DNA of 64,000 nucleotides from Rutpela maculata (Eukaryota > Arthropoda > Insecta > Coleoptera > Cerambycidae), in contig OW386293.2 of assembly GCA_936432065.2 (NCBI GenBank), positions 43,185,923-43,249,922 of the forward strand, in the 5' to 3' direction. Of the stretch, positions 1 to 11,996 are shown piece by piece. The notes beneath the pieces were generated by a model. That model was not told the DNA's origin. It made no database searches and worked only from the letters and a program-made list of their open reading frames with translations. Position 1 is the first letter of the stretch. Each line of letters begins with the position of its first letter. The position numbers and the translations under genes are program-made.

Positions 1-204
1 TCCCAAAAGTCATAAAGCGCATGAAAACAGTTTACAGTGGAATTAGCTGGTATGTTTATGTTTACTAGGTGTATGTACTTGTATATAGTATATAGTGTGA
101 AGTTATTTGTCTTAACATTCTAACATTATAAAAACTATTTTTGTTTGATTGTTTAAATCGATTGATTATTGTTTGCGGTTCATATTTATTATTTACTAGC
201 TATG

Positions 205-590
205 CCCGCGGTTACGTTCGCGTGGAATTTTGAAATTGACTAAAAAGCTTCTTTATAAACGACGTTTGAGGTAGAATCACCATTCTTGAATATTTCAGAA
301 AACTCACAAATTTTATGGAATATTTCAGAGTACTCTCGAATTTTCTGGAATATTACAGAAGTTTAATCTTAAAAGTTTATGCCGTGCAAATACGCTTATT
401 GTAGAGATCAAGCTGTATGTCCTGTTCTACTAGACCGATTTTCATAAAACTTGGCTTAGTCTAGGCCGATTTCGATGAAATAAGAACTAAATGTTACTCC
501 AAGCTTAGATGAACCTCATTGGTTATGTATTCTGCGTGATGCGCGTTCAAACAGACAAGCAGACAAACAGAGAAAAATTCCAAAATCTGT
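205..590. repeat. Dispersed repeat with CAGACA-type end
   Basis: The block opens with a GC-richer motif (CTATGCCCGCGG near 202), has three imperfect 30-bp tandem copies around GAATATTTCAGA at about 288-360, then a stretch resembling TTTCATAAAACTTGG, and ends in a CAGACAAGCAGACAAACAG-like run at 550-573. This layout recalls non-coding tails of insect repeats. The same 'TTTCATCGAAATC then GACAGACAGACA' ending occurs at 62490-62570. I infer a LINE- or SINE-derived tail; no coding sequence is visible. Confidence 0.45.
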
Positions 591-1160
591 CTTAATATAT
601 TCCATTACTCATCTTACACCCCCTCCCCACATCAGTTTTTTGCAAATATTTTCAATGTACATACACGTCAACTTTACAAATGTTATATGTATACGTTTGA
701 AAATTATTATAAGGTAAAATAATTTAATAAAAGTTATTTACGCTCCCTACAGTGTTGTGAACCGTCATTCAAATTACCTCTTGCACAAAATTTTTGATGC
801 AAAATTGGAAATCAAGAGCTGGTACCGATAAGGTCGACAAAAAAAGTTTATCTGAACTTAAATTAAAAAGTGCAACTGTAAAATAAAATGCGACACAAAA
901 TGTTCTTGTGAGTGGTATTCAATTGCGTGCTCATGTGCTGCTTTTCCTGAAAATTGTTTTAAGGGAAAAAGCAATATGCATCATTTTATAATGATAGTGA
1001 TTCTGACTAACATGTAAGAATAGTTATACACAAAAATTACGTAATATATAACATTAATGTTTCATTTAAAATATCTCCCTTTTCTGCTTTCTATTAAATA
1101 TGCTAAATACCTAAAATAATATTTCTCACTAATGTTTTATTTCTTAAACAATATAAAAAC
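591..1160. other. AT-rich spacer, nothing recognised
   Basis: Strongly AT-rich sequence with no long reading frame, no clear repeat and no RNA gene. Confidence 0.5.
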
Positions 1161-1303
1161 GAGTAGAAGTTGTACTCGGGCATGGCCAATTGCGACCTAT
1201 TTGATTAATTGATTAACATTTTGCTCGAACACACAATTCACTTTGTATCGATTATTATTTTTTTAAATAAGTAGCCGCAATCGGCAACGCCCGACTACTA
1301 CTT
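1161..1303. repeat. Small imperfect inverted repeat
   Basis: The left arm contains ACTCGGGCATGGCCAATTGCG (about 1174-1194) and the right arm its approximate complement, CGCAATCGGCAACGCCCGAC (about 1275-1294), about 80 bp apart. This could be a small foldback element. No target duplication could be assigned. Confidence 0.45.
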
Positions 1304-3611
1304 TCATTCGATTTGTTGTATTATTAACATAAAGTAATTCAAATTTGCAATTATATTGAACAATATAGTGCTTTTTACTGTTACACTGTACCAATTATCG
1401 TGTAGACTATTTTTATTTTAATGCTGCATAATTACGAACCTCATAAAAAAAATCATAAACAAAAAACTGTATACGTTATCGACATGATCTTTTTTAAAAA
1501 AACTTTTTCAATATATGTACTATATTTGGTAATCAATTGTATATAAGAATTTCATAAATTTAACATAGTTGTCCGCATATCGAAATTTTTAGAACGTAAA
1601 TATCAACCTTTTGATTTTAATTATTTTTTCCAAAAAAAATATTCCAATATACCAATAGCTTAGTTAGCATCACGTATATCTTTTGAGTATACATACCAAA
1701 AATCAGATCGGTAGGTTACATAGTTTTTTTTTAACGGAGAATAACCATTGTAAAACATAATTTTGTAATTATCAATCCGCCATCTTTTTTGCGATTTCTG
1801 AAGTTGCGCAAGAGCAAAAATTAATCCGACAAGTGTTTTCTAGTGCCCCAAGTAATGCTCTCTGCATTACTTATATCAACATTTGTACGTCATGTCGGAA
1901 CAGGTCATCTTGAGTTTGGAGTGCTTGGACCCCGGACTATTAAGGTCTGAATTAGATTTTGGAAAACTAAAAATCGCTGTTTATAATAGTTTGATGGGCA
2001 CAGAAGTGTAATAAGTTTGAGCATTGTACATTAAATTCTAGTTTACCAATGCAGCACACTCACTTTAACACCTAATATCTCAAAAACGGAGGGGCTAAAA
2101 GTAAAAAACAATTTCACCGTGTGAAAGAAGCTGTTATATCGATGCCTAAAATATTATTCACATAAAATGGATATTCTCCGAGACATAACGGATTAACGGA
2201 TTGCGGTTAAAATATTCTTAATAAGTGTCATATTTTTCAATACAACTTAACAGATCTTCAAAGATGTTCAGCATAACTTATTCAAATTTCAGTGGTTGCT
2301 TTGCAGCAGTGACACATAATGAATGGTGGTTCAAAAATATTTAAAAAAAATTATTTCTTGCAATTTTTTCAGTTTTATCACGTCTTCCGTTTTTGGTATA
2401 TTAGCGGTTAAAATTAAGGCTACTTTGTAAACGACGCGCAGCGTATTGTAAGTAGGCTCTCAGAATATGACTGAATGCACTTTCCATAGATGGTAAGTCT
2501 CTATAATGCATATTTTAAAAATGAATACATATTATCAATTATATACAACTGGCATTTCTTTATTATATATTTTAGCTTGGAAATGAATGGGTTCCTAAAT
2601 GGTCTTTTCCGTGAATTCGGGCGACCATGTAATAAAGACTTGAAAAACTCAACTCTACATGTTTATTATGCAATCTTCAACTACATATGCGCCATTTTTA
2701 TTAATTTTACCAAATGACGGTATTCCAAAAATTTACTTATTTAGATATTAGTAGATTCAATACTTACGTTTTCCTGCATATGTTTACAGTAAAAATTTCT
2801 CACCTAATATTTTCATGTTATAAATATACGGTTAATCATAAATCAGTTTAAAATAAAACTATCTATTTTTTAAATTATAACAATATTTACAATAACATGT
2901 CGTAAAAAAGTGTAGTAGTGAAGTAACACTCCTTCACATAGAAATGTAATAAAATGAAAACTATCTGTTGCCTGATACGGTGATACGGTTAGGGACTGCG
3001 CGAAGTGCAATGTTCGAGTTACAAGGCAATTTCTCACTTCTTATGCATTAAAATAAAAAATGCTTCAAATAAAAAAAAAATCAGTAGCAGTTATTTTGAA
3101 AAATAAAAAAGTTATCTCCATCGACACTTTTTCGCTGTATGTGACTCAAAAATGGCAACTCCTCCATTAATATTTCTTTATTTTCCAAATATTATTTTTG
3201 CATACACCGTTGGAAATCGAAAGGTTTGAATATACTATATCAAGTATTTACGACAACAAATGATATATATAGAGGAGTGGGAACACGATAAATATGAGAA
3301 TAGAATTTTTTGTAATAAATATGAAAAAGTGCAATTTACTCGACTTTCTCAGTTCCAATCCAAATCGCGACCTCAAAATATGTTTTGTTAGGTGTTTCTA
3401 CATAAGAATCTACTATCTTTCTTTGTATGTTCGAGAGTTGCTTAGCATGTGCCGAATTCAAGGGTCCGTTGTTCAACTATGGTGGAACTACTACAAAACG
3501 TGCAAAAATCTAAAAGTTTAATAAAATAAACGGATAATTATCCAGTTAATGTGTAGTGCAATTTTTTGAGTCAATACGATTCTCGAAGTATTTTTTATAA
3601 GAAAAAAAAAT
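1304..3611. other. AT-rich spacer, nothing recognised
   Basis: About 2.3 kb of AT-rich sequence. Short open frames near 2490 and 3294 have no recognisable motif and look like chance. I see no tandem array, element terminus or RNA gene. Confidence 0.45.
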
Positions 3612-3783
3612 CGCGCCATATACATACAGAAAAAACACCAAGCAGCTACGAACACTTGTTTCGGAATTATTGTCCCTCATCAGCGTAGCGTAGCAACAAA
3701 AAAGAATCTGATGAGAAACAATAATTCCGAAACACGTGTCCGTAGCTGCTTGGTGTCTCTTCTTTAGGGCATATGGCGTGATT
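3612..3783. repeat. Palindromic MITE-like element
   Basis: Two arms of about 70 bp are near-exact complements. The left arm runs from CGCGCCATAT through ACACCAAGCAGCTACG to TGTCCCTCATCAG. The right arm runs from CTGATGAGAAACA through CGTAGCTGCTTGGTGT to CATATGGCG. A loop of about 30 bp separates them. No coding capacity. A foldback MITE is likely, but family and target duplication are undetermined. Confidence 0.7.
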
Positions 3784-4596
3784 TTCTTTCTTATTTTTTG
3801 ACCCTACTAATTCTTTCGTATTTTTTATTCTCTATCAGTATCCAATCCAAACTATTATAGATAGAAATATGAAAATTCACTCACAGTTAGAGTTGGATAT
3901 TCTACAGACAACTCAGGAGCCGATGGTTGAAAAATATTTACTCACGCTCGTTTATGGATGAAAACTGTGGGATACAATTTTTTGATCCAAGTTTGAATTT
4001 AGAAATTTTTTTTTTAATTTTTGTCTAAACGTATTCATTAAAAATATTTATTTTTATGTTCCTTTGCTTCCGAAAGCATTAGCACCGACAATTCTGAAAA
4101 CAATCTGAAACGTCTAGGACGATAATTTATATAGAATGACTTTTATCAAAAATTTATTTATATATAAATACTTATATGAAAAAATATATATTTATGGAAG
4201 TATTTATCTGCACAGTGGTATTTTAGCAACCTATCTTGCTATATACCCCACAGTAAACACACTGAAGAAACAATTTATAGCAAGTTGAATTGAAAGACAC
4301 TCCATTAATTTTATGATCGTGCATATTCTACTTTTACTAAGTAAATAAAACCACTGAAATAGCCTCCAAGAGAATTCTGCCCTTTTATTTAATTCAGATC
4401 AAGTTTATACGTAGTCGTCGCATTGCGTAAAATGCCTCGTTTTCACATAGTTCCTCAAATTGATTACGCATTATTGATTGACGTTAGTCCTCAATAAATT
4501 GCTAGATATTCACAAATCCTATTTTGTTCATTCATTGGAAGAAATACTGCACCTTCTAACATACAGTTGTCGACATAGAATTTCTACTATTTCAAT
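3784..4596. other. AT-rich spacer, nothing recognised
   Basis: No convincing open frame or repeat. Contains AT-only stretches near 4140-4200. Confidence 0.45.
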
Positions 4597-4653
4597 GGCA
4601 TGTCTCTGGTAGAAATGAAAAAATGAATAGGTTTCAAAACAATCTTTAACTCT
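4597..4653 (+). repeat. 57-bp direct repeat, copy 1
   Basis: The segment from GGCATGTCTCTGGTAGAAAT to CAATCTTTAACTCT recurs almost identically at 6415-6472, with one extra A in the second copy. Flanks differ, so this is a dispersed fragment and not a local tandem duplication. Confidence 0.75.
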
Positions 4654-5336
4654 GAGAGGTGGTCATATTCTCCAAATCTCTTGCATTTCTCATGCTGGCA
4701 CATAATTCTGATGTAAAATTATTATTTAAAGTACTACAAATAAACAGTAATATTGATTTATGCACTAAGTTGCAATATGTCTTTTCTTCACGAGTTGTAA
4801 ATTAGACGTAAAAAAAAATCATTTTTGCGTACACGATTTTTTTGTAATAATAATGGAACAAAATAAGAAATTTTTAAATATTTTGAAATGATTGGTTTTG
4901 TTTAGAAGTTTTTTGATGACATTTCTCTTATTGGTGTTCAAAATACAGTTCCATTAATTTCAACAAAGTTGAAAATGTGCTATTAATATTTATAATAAAT
5001 AAATTATTCCTTTGACATGTTCAGATAATAGTCCGTTTTGAATTTGTCACATCTTGCATTCTATGTGTAACTTGCAACGCGATACGTCAAAATTTTCAGC
5101 AAAATGTGCATTTTGCGAATTTCGATGGACCCCCTTTTATGGGGGCCCAGAGAGGAGAAAACCACTCCTACCATAATTATTTGAGTTATCAAACACTAAA
5201 AAAGTTTTCTGTGAACTGCTTGAAATATTCTTGTGGGAAGAACGTTATTACTATTATGTATTGGATATCTCGTAACTTACGTCGAAGCGTAGTTTATATT
5301 ATAGAAAGAAGTTTTTTCCTAGTATAATAAAACATA
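4654..5336. other. AT-rich spacer, nothing recognised
   Basis: No supported gene. A 73-codon open frame at 5106-5327 has no recognisable domain and I treat it as chance. Confidence 0.45.
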
Positions 5337-5430
5337 GGTATGACGAAAAATATAATATGCATCACGGGTTATACACTGTGCTTTTTCAATAGACAAAGTT
5401 TACTTACGGCCCTTGGTACATAATGCAATA
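5337..5430 (+). repeat. Dispersed repeat, uninterrupted copy
   Basis: Contains GGTATGACGAAAAATATAA followed by TGGGTTRTACAC-like sequence and ACTTACGGCCCTTGGTACATAA. It matches 34242-34376, where the corresponding CTTACG..CTTGGTACATAA stretch is split by the 34379-40961 element. I read this copy as a related empty site. Confidence 0.5.
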
Positions 5431-6390
5431 CACTTTTTTACTTTGTTGTCAAGATTATTTTGGTGCGTGATGAGTTGGAACCTTGTAGTTTTTTGTAATT
5501 TGTAGCATACCATTTGCATTAATATGCACTTTTATTTAAAACACACTATATCCTTCCAATTCTTCGAGTTTACTGTGCAATATATTTTACCATCTTTATA
5601 GATTAACCACCCTGACTATAATTTTATTCACCTAATACATTATTACAGATTAGTTCTAAACATTGTATCATTATATTTGTCTGTTATATATGTATTTATT
5701 TTATGTTATAACCTCATGCTACCATACCACACTCGATAAGCTCAACGTTAAATATATTTAAACGCGTTCGTGGCAATGTAATCATTCAGTTAGTACTAAA
5801 TAAGGTTTTCAATATGATAAACTCATTGTAGACTATTAGGTTGCCTATGTCAATTTGTAAACTTTTCGACTCCTACGCAGATCTTTAGTGGGGTTAATAG
5901 CTTACATTTTAGAGTTCATCCACTGAGTTAATCATTGATTTTTCTGCAACGGTAATTATCAGTTAACTTCGTTTGATGATCAAATTGGCAGATGCCAAGT
6001 GTTAATTTTAAATTATCATACTTCGTCTAGTGCATCCATACATATTTAAGGTAATTTGTTTTCTTAAATAATTCTAGTTCACTATATATTGCAGCCTTCA
6101 GCTATATTTTTCAATTTGTTGAATTTATTTGATTTTTGTATAATCATAACCTTACTTTTTACTACCACGTGCTAACTGCTGTCCTTTTTTTATCTTTGCC
6201 AGAAGTGTTACCGTTAAAAATTTAAAGTACTATTCAAAGTAATTCAAAGTACTATTTAAAGTTCAATAAATTTATAAGATTTTGTCATGTTTCTGAAAAA
6301 TTTAGAAGAATTTCCTAAACATCTTGACGAATTATTGAAGTTATCAAAATTGGACGAAGTTTGTTATCAATCACATAATTTTAAAGTAAA
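5431..6390. other. AT-rich spacer, nothing recognised
   Basis: No gene, element terminus or tandem array found. Confidence 0.45.
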
Positions 6391-6612
6391 AGATTGGTAA
6401 TCTCATAATCAACCGGCATGTCTCTGGTAGAAATGAAAAAAATGAATAGGTTTCAAAACAATCTTTAACTCTATTAATTATTGCTCAAGCAGTAGGAGAC
6501 TGGTCATCTCTAAATCAACTATCATTATATTACTTAATTACGTCATTACGTAATGATTATTCAAGATCAAACTGTGGAGACTGGTTATCTCATAGTCAAC
6601 CGGCATAATCTC
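6391..6612 (+). repeat. Short repeats with 57-bp repeat copy 2
   Basis: Three related motifs of the form AGAYTGGTNATCTCATARTC start near 6391, 6497 and 6576; the first and last continue into AACCGGCAT. Between them lies the second copy of the 57-bp repeat (6415-6472; first copy at 4597). No coding potential. Looks like a decayed local repeat cluster. Confidence 0.5.
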
Positions 6613-8066
6613 AGATAGCTAAAAATAGAAGAATCTTTTCACATTTCATCTTACCATCGCGAAAGCCATTAAAACTTCAGGCAAATATTTAGTATCTAGA
6701 CATTCAACTATCGAGCCACTGCAGAGAGTACGAAGTATGGTATCATAGCAGGGACTACGAGACTACGAGACCTCACCTCTCTACAACACCCATCATCAGG
6801 TGGTGAGATAGTGTATATTTTAACTAGTTAATTTTTATTGTGCTTTGAATATTTTAATACCACATGGTTATGAACTTTATTGCTTACCATCCTCATTATT
6901 TCATCTAACTTTTGCGTCATATATTGTTTACTGTAATGTAATTTTTTTATATTAATTTCTCACCATTTAAAGAATTTAATAAAAAGTAGATTTTTATCTT
7001 AACTTCAATTTTATATTATATCTGTTTGTACTGTCCAGCTATATTCACGACTGTTCCACAGTAGTTGGTTTCGCTATATTAAGGAAAGTTATATAATACC
7101 ATTTACGCTGTGGATGGCGTCCATGACTAACATCTTTCTGACTAACTTTTCTTATATAGTGAAATGGTTTGCTTTGGTGAAGTCCTGTGAAATTATTGGG
7201 CCATCCTCTGGTTCAGCTAAAATAGGGCCCACGACTCCTTGCCCCGCACCAGATCAGCTAGCCGCGAGCCATCACATTTACATTGGCGTGAATTACCTTT
7301 ATTTATACCAAATTAAGGTATAAATATTGATAATTTTCATCAGTGTTACAAATTATGACTACTGTACTTTTCAACTTAATCCACTAACAGCGGCAACCGG
7401 TTCCGTAGCAAATTAAGTTGCTTTTGTATTTTAAAGACAACTTTAACTTTTATAACTGTTTCTATAATCAAACTTTAAAATAGAAGGAGACTTTAACATC
7501 TCTAAATTTCCCGATTTTGTCACTTTTAAGAAATCCTTAAAGAAATCTTTATGTACCTACTTATCAAATAAAACTCATGCTTGTTCTTCCTAGATTTTGT
7601 GACAAGGTGATCGACAACATAAAATATGAATACTGCCATTTTTCTGAAAATAATAATTTAACAATGTCAAAATCAATGATATTTTCACAGATAACTGGAG
7701 AATAAGTAATGTTTTGTCTTTTAAAAAATAATAATGCTGCTAAACATTCCCAGTTCAGATGGATTAACATTCTACCACCATTGTACCAATACTTAAGAAA
7801 AAATGTCGAAGATCAGTTAAAGAAAAATTTATCTAATAAAAATATAACTCCGATAGTTTTGCTCAAATAAAAAAATGGTATATATGTTTTTTATTTAAAA
7901 TTTTCTCCTGTTTCCTTATCATCTTATCATTTTCCGAGAAAAATTAAAGTAACAAAATTATTTACGAAAATCCATATTTGTGCACCTAATTTATTAAATA
8001 AAAAAGATTATATTATAGATCATCTTAAAAGTGACCACTTATCTTCTTGATTTTTCACCCATCCCC
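6613..8066. other. AT-rich spacer, nothing recognised
   Basis: Short open frames at 7114-7323 (+) and 7564-7770 (-) carry no motif. A somewhat GC-richer patch at 7180-7290 has no recognisable identity. Confidence 0.4.
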
Positions 8067-8487
8067 AGGCAGCAGACTGACATAATTTTGACGTAATTTT
8101 TTGGTCAACTGAGCGTTCATTTTGACCTCTGGAATGACGTAATAATGACGTAAAAATTACGTGATTATATCACAGACTAAAGACGTAATTTTAGCTATCT
8201 TTGATTAATTGAAATAAATGACATATGAATCATAAGGGCTCTAGTTCTAGGGAGTCTCACTTTTCCAATGTATGATGGTTTACAGGATGAACCGCTATCA
8301 CCGCTATGTTAGCCAACACCTTTGCACATAATAAAATAATCGCAATTGGCCCTTACATGATTCACTTTAGCGCCCACATCAGTCAAAACCGAGTAGTGCA
8401 GATAGTGCGTTGAGAAATTTAAAGTTTGATTAGATCGTTGTGCTCGTTTATTTGTTTATTACTGTATTAAAATTCGAGTTTTTTGCT

Positions 8488-8506
8488 ATGGAGGCTTCAA
8501 GTTCAG
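8488..8506 (+). other. Possible truncated first coding exon
   Basis: ATG GAG GCT TCA AGT TCA G is followed at once by GTGTGT, a plausible splice donor, downstream of a GC-richer leader at 8290-8450. If real it is a six-codon start (MEASSS) of a lost gene, perhaps the transposase of the surrounding TIR element. The evidence is only this short pattern and it could be chance. Confidence 0.15.
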
Positions 8507-9119
8507 GTGTGTATTACATTTTCTAGTACTTATAATTTTGTGATATTTTTGTAATTGCCAATTTAAAGTCCTCAATGTAAAATGTTAATTGTTCTTAGTA
8601 ATAATGAAACATTTAGTTTCGTTCCAAGTCGTTTTTAAAAGGGTGTATTCTTTATTTATTAAATAAATACATTACGTTTGAAATTTATGCCCATAATTTG
8701 CCATTCAATTTTATAAAATTGAAATTATTTCTAGCATGAAACGCTTTTTAATAAGTATATAATAATTATTATACCTATTTGAATGTTTTTTTCTATACTT
8801 ATAAAACCTTTATAAGTTAGATTTTGTAAAATATTTTTCCCATCACTAGCATTACAGAATACATAAAAATACGAAATTTCGTAATTTTCTGTTGATATAA
8901 TTTTTCCATTCCCTATAACCCACCCCTTAATAAATAATTTTTCTATAAATCTGGATCATTAGCCAAGTTTCAGATTTTTTGCCAGATTTTCGGGTCTCCT
9001 ACCCCACTGTGCGCCATGTAGCTAAATGGACAATTAATAGGGTAACCGAACACCCATTGGTTTTATGCTATCTCGACCCAGCCCCAGAATAATGATCTTT
9101 AACCTGACCGTTGTAAGAT

Positions 9120-9285
9120 TCACCCAAATCAATCGATGTTTGCTGTATGAATTTGAACATTATAATCTATATTATTTTTTTCTATAAATTCTTTAAAGTA
9201 TAAAATAAGGAGTGATTATTGTCAGTGGTTTGTATGTAGCTCCATCTAGAAATAATTTCCGCAATAAACTACGCGGTAATGCATA
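9120..9285 (+). repeat. Dispersed repeat, empty-site paralogue
   Basis: Homologous to the two flanks of the Jockey insertion at 34949-40372. The left part (AATCGATG..GAATTTGAAC, about 9130-9160) matches 34895-34921. The right part (TTCTATAAATTC..GTCAGTGGTTTGTA..AACTACG, about 9178-9276) matches 40384-40483. The two parts are contiguous here, so this is an uninterrupted copy of the Jockey target family. Confidence 0.65.
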
Positions 9286-9338
9286 AACTTGTCTAAAATG
9301 AAAAAATGACATCACCAAGACGTCAACATCGACGCCCA

Positions 9339-10594
9339 GCAAACATTTTTGTTAAAATTAGCTCCAATTCGACTTGGGAAAAGAGAAATTTACTTGTTAA
9401 GATAATTATGACGTAAAATTGACTGGAAAAATACACTTCCGATAAAAATTTACCAATTGGTCTTACTTTAGATTTCAGTTTACCTAAATAATACCAATTA
9501 ATCTACCTCATACACAATTTTCCTTGAAAGTAAATTTAACGAAAGCAGCGAGTGAAAAACTACTAAAAAATCTTCCAAAAATGACCTGAAGGATAAATTT
9601 CCAATAGGGTCGAAGTAGGTAATATAATTAGGTAGTATTTTCTTTTTTTGCGACTGAAAATATTCCTAATAGTCGAATATACTACTAAGTAGATTTTGTT
9701 GTAAATCCTACGTAATGTATACCTAAATAGCAACCTATTTGGTCACTTTTATTATATGCCTTTGAAGTAATATTAGGTCGACAAAGTCGATAAATTCTAC
9801 CTAGCTTATCTACCTGATTTCAACCATTAAGTCAATTATCTTTTGTAGTTGCATTTCCAAAGGCAGTTAACTTTAAGGTTAAATTAGCTCATATATTTTT
9901 AGCATAGTTGAAGTATGATTCCAAATTAGAATTTTAAAAATGTGTGTGTATGGAAACAAACTGACGAAAATGTAAAAAAAAATACATAATTATACCTGTA
10001 AACTCATATTTAACAAGTATAACAAACTTTCGGCTCAAACTATTACTATAATTTTTTTATTTGACAATAGAAATTTCCTTATAGATGAATATTTTGAGGC
10101 GCATTATTATTTTATGAAGTACAGCTGTTATTTTACACAAACAAATTTTCGTTGCATTGATTTTAACAAGCGAGATCTGCAAATACTTTACTTATAAATT
10201 GGACTTATTTTAGTTACCGACATTCATCTTGTATCCTTACTGTGAGATAAGTATCTCTTCAAATTTGTTGGTGATTGACAACAATACTTTGACTACTTAT
10301 AGAGAAAAATACCAAATAAGTATAAAACTCTTATTTTTTTCCTCTTGATGTCATTTTCCTGTTTCACATACTTCCATAAATTCTACTTAAAGCTAGTCAA
10401 CTCGATGTCGAATTGACGTCGAATTCAAGTAAAATTCACCTAAACAGGTATTAGTAACCAAATATATTGTGCGACTACAAGTACGATTTATGTATAATTT
10501 TACCTGTCCTAGTCGATATAACCTAATTTGGTTAATTCTAATTTTGCGACTAAATTTATTATACATAATTTAGGAAGTTTTGCTAAATGTTTGC
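9339..10594. mobile_element. Possible nested MITE (short TIRs)
   Basis: GCAAACATTT at 9339 is matched by AAATGTTTGC at 10585-10594. The interior has scattered related motifs (GTCGA, CGACTA, ACCTAAATAG) in both orientations. There is no coding sequence. The inverted match is only about 10 bp, so this is a tentative call. Confidence 0.3.
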
Positions 10595-10691
10595 ATAATT
10601 TCGTCACAGTATGACGTTACTGAAACGTTATTTTTTTGTCATCTGGCGTCGGCGACCAATGATACCAAAAAATGACGTCAGTCTACTGCCT

Positions 10692-11996
10692 AGGATCGTT
10701 ACCTCAAGTCCATTTAATTCAATGCAATCAGCAAAGTAAAGAACTTGAAAGGGGGCTTTAACTAAAGTCAAACCGAAATCTTGTTATGGAATATGTACTA
10801 GGACTTTGAGTCAATTCCAAAAGTGACTTTTACTCCCTTTAAGTAACGACTCTTTATAGATTATACTATGGAATCAGCCTTAATTTTCAAGTTTATTAAG
10901 TTACAGTAATAATGGATGCTTAATAGAGCCCTGTGATTTATTCCTTTCATTCTATAAATATACCTTATCGCATAAAATTAACATTCTTTTGCATATTTTT
11001 ATTTTACCATGTAACTTTTTAGCATGCCAGGTTATTTGTTTATTATATTTAGTTTGTAATGTTTAGTGACCCGCAAGTTTAATAAGGTTGGGCGTGAAAA
11101 ATGAGCAAAACACCGTGATACGAGGTCGCCGCGGGGAAATTTTGCACTAATTGGGTCACATGTTATGCTAATTTAAGTTTTAATTATTATTTCTGTTATA
11201 ATATAATTCAACGTGAAGGTTATCGATTATTTTCTATTTTGTTGAGAGTTGTCGGCGCCTGAAAATCTGACGGTTTCAGTCGTTTCAGAAACCTATTAGC
11301 ACAGGAATGTTTATTAAAATTTCTGATACGTCTTTCAAAAAGTTGATTCAGTTCCTTTGGGATTATTACTTTCCAAGGTGAAGGGATGTGAGCCAATTAC
11401 GTGATCTTGTGAATGTTTCTACCATCTTGCACCTGAAGGACACAATAAAAAATGATACGTCAGGGGTGCCAATCGCACTTTCTACAACGTTAGATAATTT
11501 AACCACTCCCAAGATGGTTCCTTACAACTCTTAGAATACGACTTAAGACTCTAGTGAGATAGATGAGTAAAAATAATGTCCTTTTACTTTAAATTGCCAC
11601 TCTGCTATTTTCTTCTGTATTTGTTATCATTAATGCGTTTTCTGATTTACGTCTTAATATTATACTCTGTTAGAATCTATCTTGTTAGTTTCCGCGTTGT
11701 AATCGAGGTTCTAAACAGTCGTGACTAACTTGCCTCTCAAAAACCAGTAACCGATCCAATTCACAGGGTGTTAACTATTGCACAAGATGTTAAGAATAAA
11801 AGGCTTTATTAAATTCACATATGTATAAATTGATTATAAAGATCAATTTGTACAAAAGTTAAAATAAATCAATGCCTAACTAAAAAATCGGTAAAGGTAT
11901 TTTCCCAAAACTTCCCTTTCTGTTTATCATACTTCTTTCATTGTTTTTTTTTTTAGGTGACCACTCTGTATATTCTTCATATTTTTTTTCTAGATA
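10692..11996. other. AT-rich spacer, nothing recognised
   Basis: No supported gene or repeat. The sequence becomes T-rich near 11940, where it grades into the tandem array. Confidence 0.45.

Larger units (their letters stand above)
8067..10691. mobile_element. Non-coding TIR element, about 2.6 kb
   Basis: The left end AGGCAGCAGACTGACATAAT (8067) is matched in inverse at the right end, ...GTCAGTCTACTGCCT (10691). Related TGACGTAA/TTACGTCA motifs are scattered in both subterminal regions. No transposase frame is present, so the element is non-autonomous or eroded. It contains the 9120-9285 repeat and a possible nested MITE at 9339-10594. I could not settle a target duplication, so exact ends are tentative by a few bases and the superfamily is unknown. 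Confidence 0.55.

Noticed and set aside
1847..1872. Small hairpin AAGTAATGC..GCATTACTT
   Set aside because: Ten-base arms only; too short to call a terminator, miRNA or element in AT-rich DNA.
5106..5327. Possible small host gene
   Set aside because: No motif, no codon bias, and no splice or promoter support.
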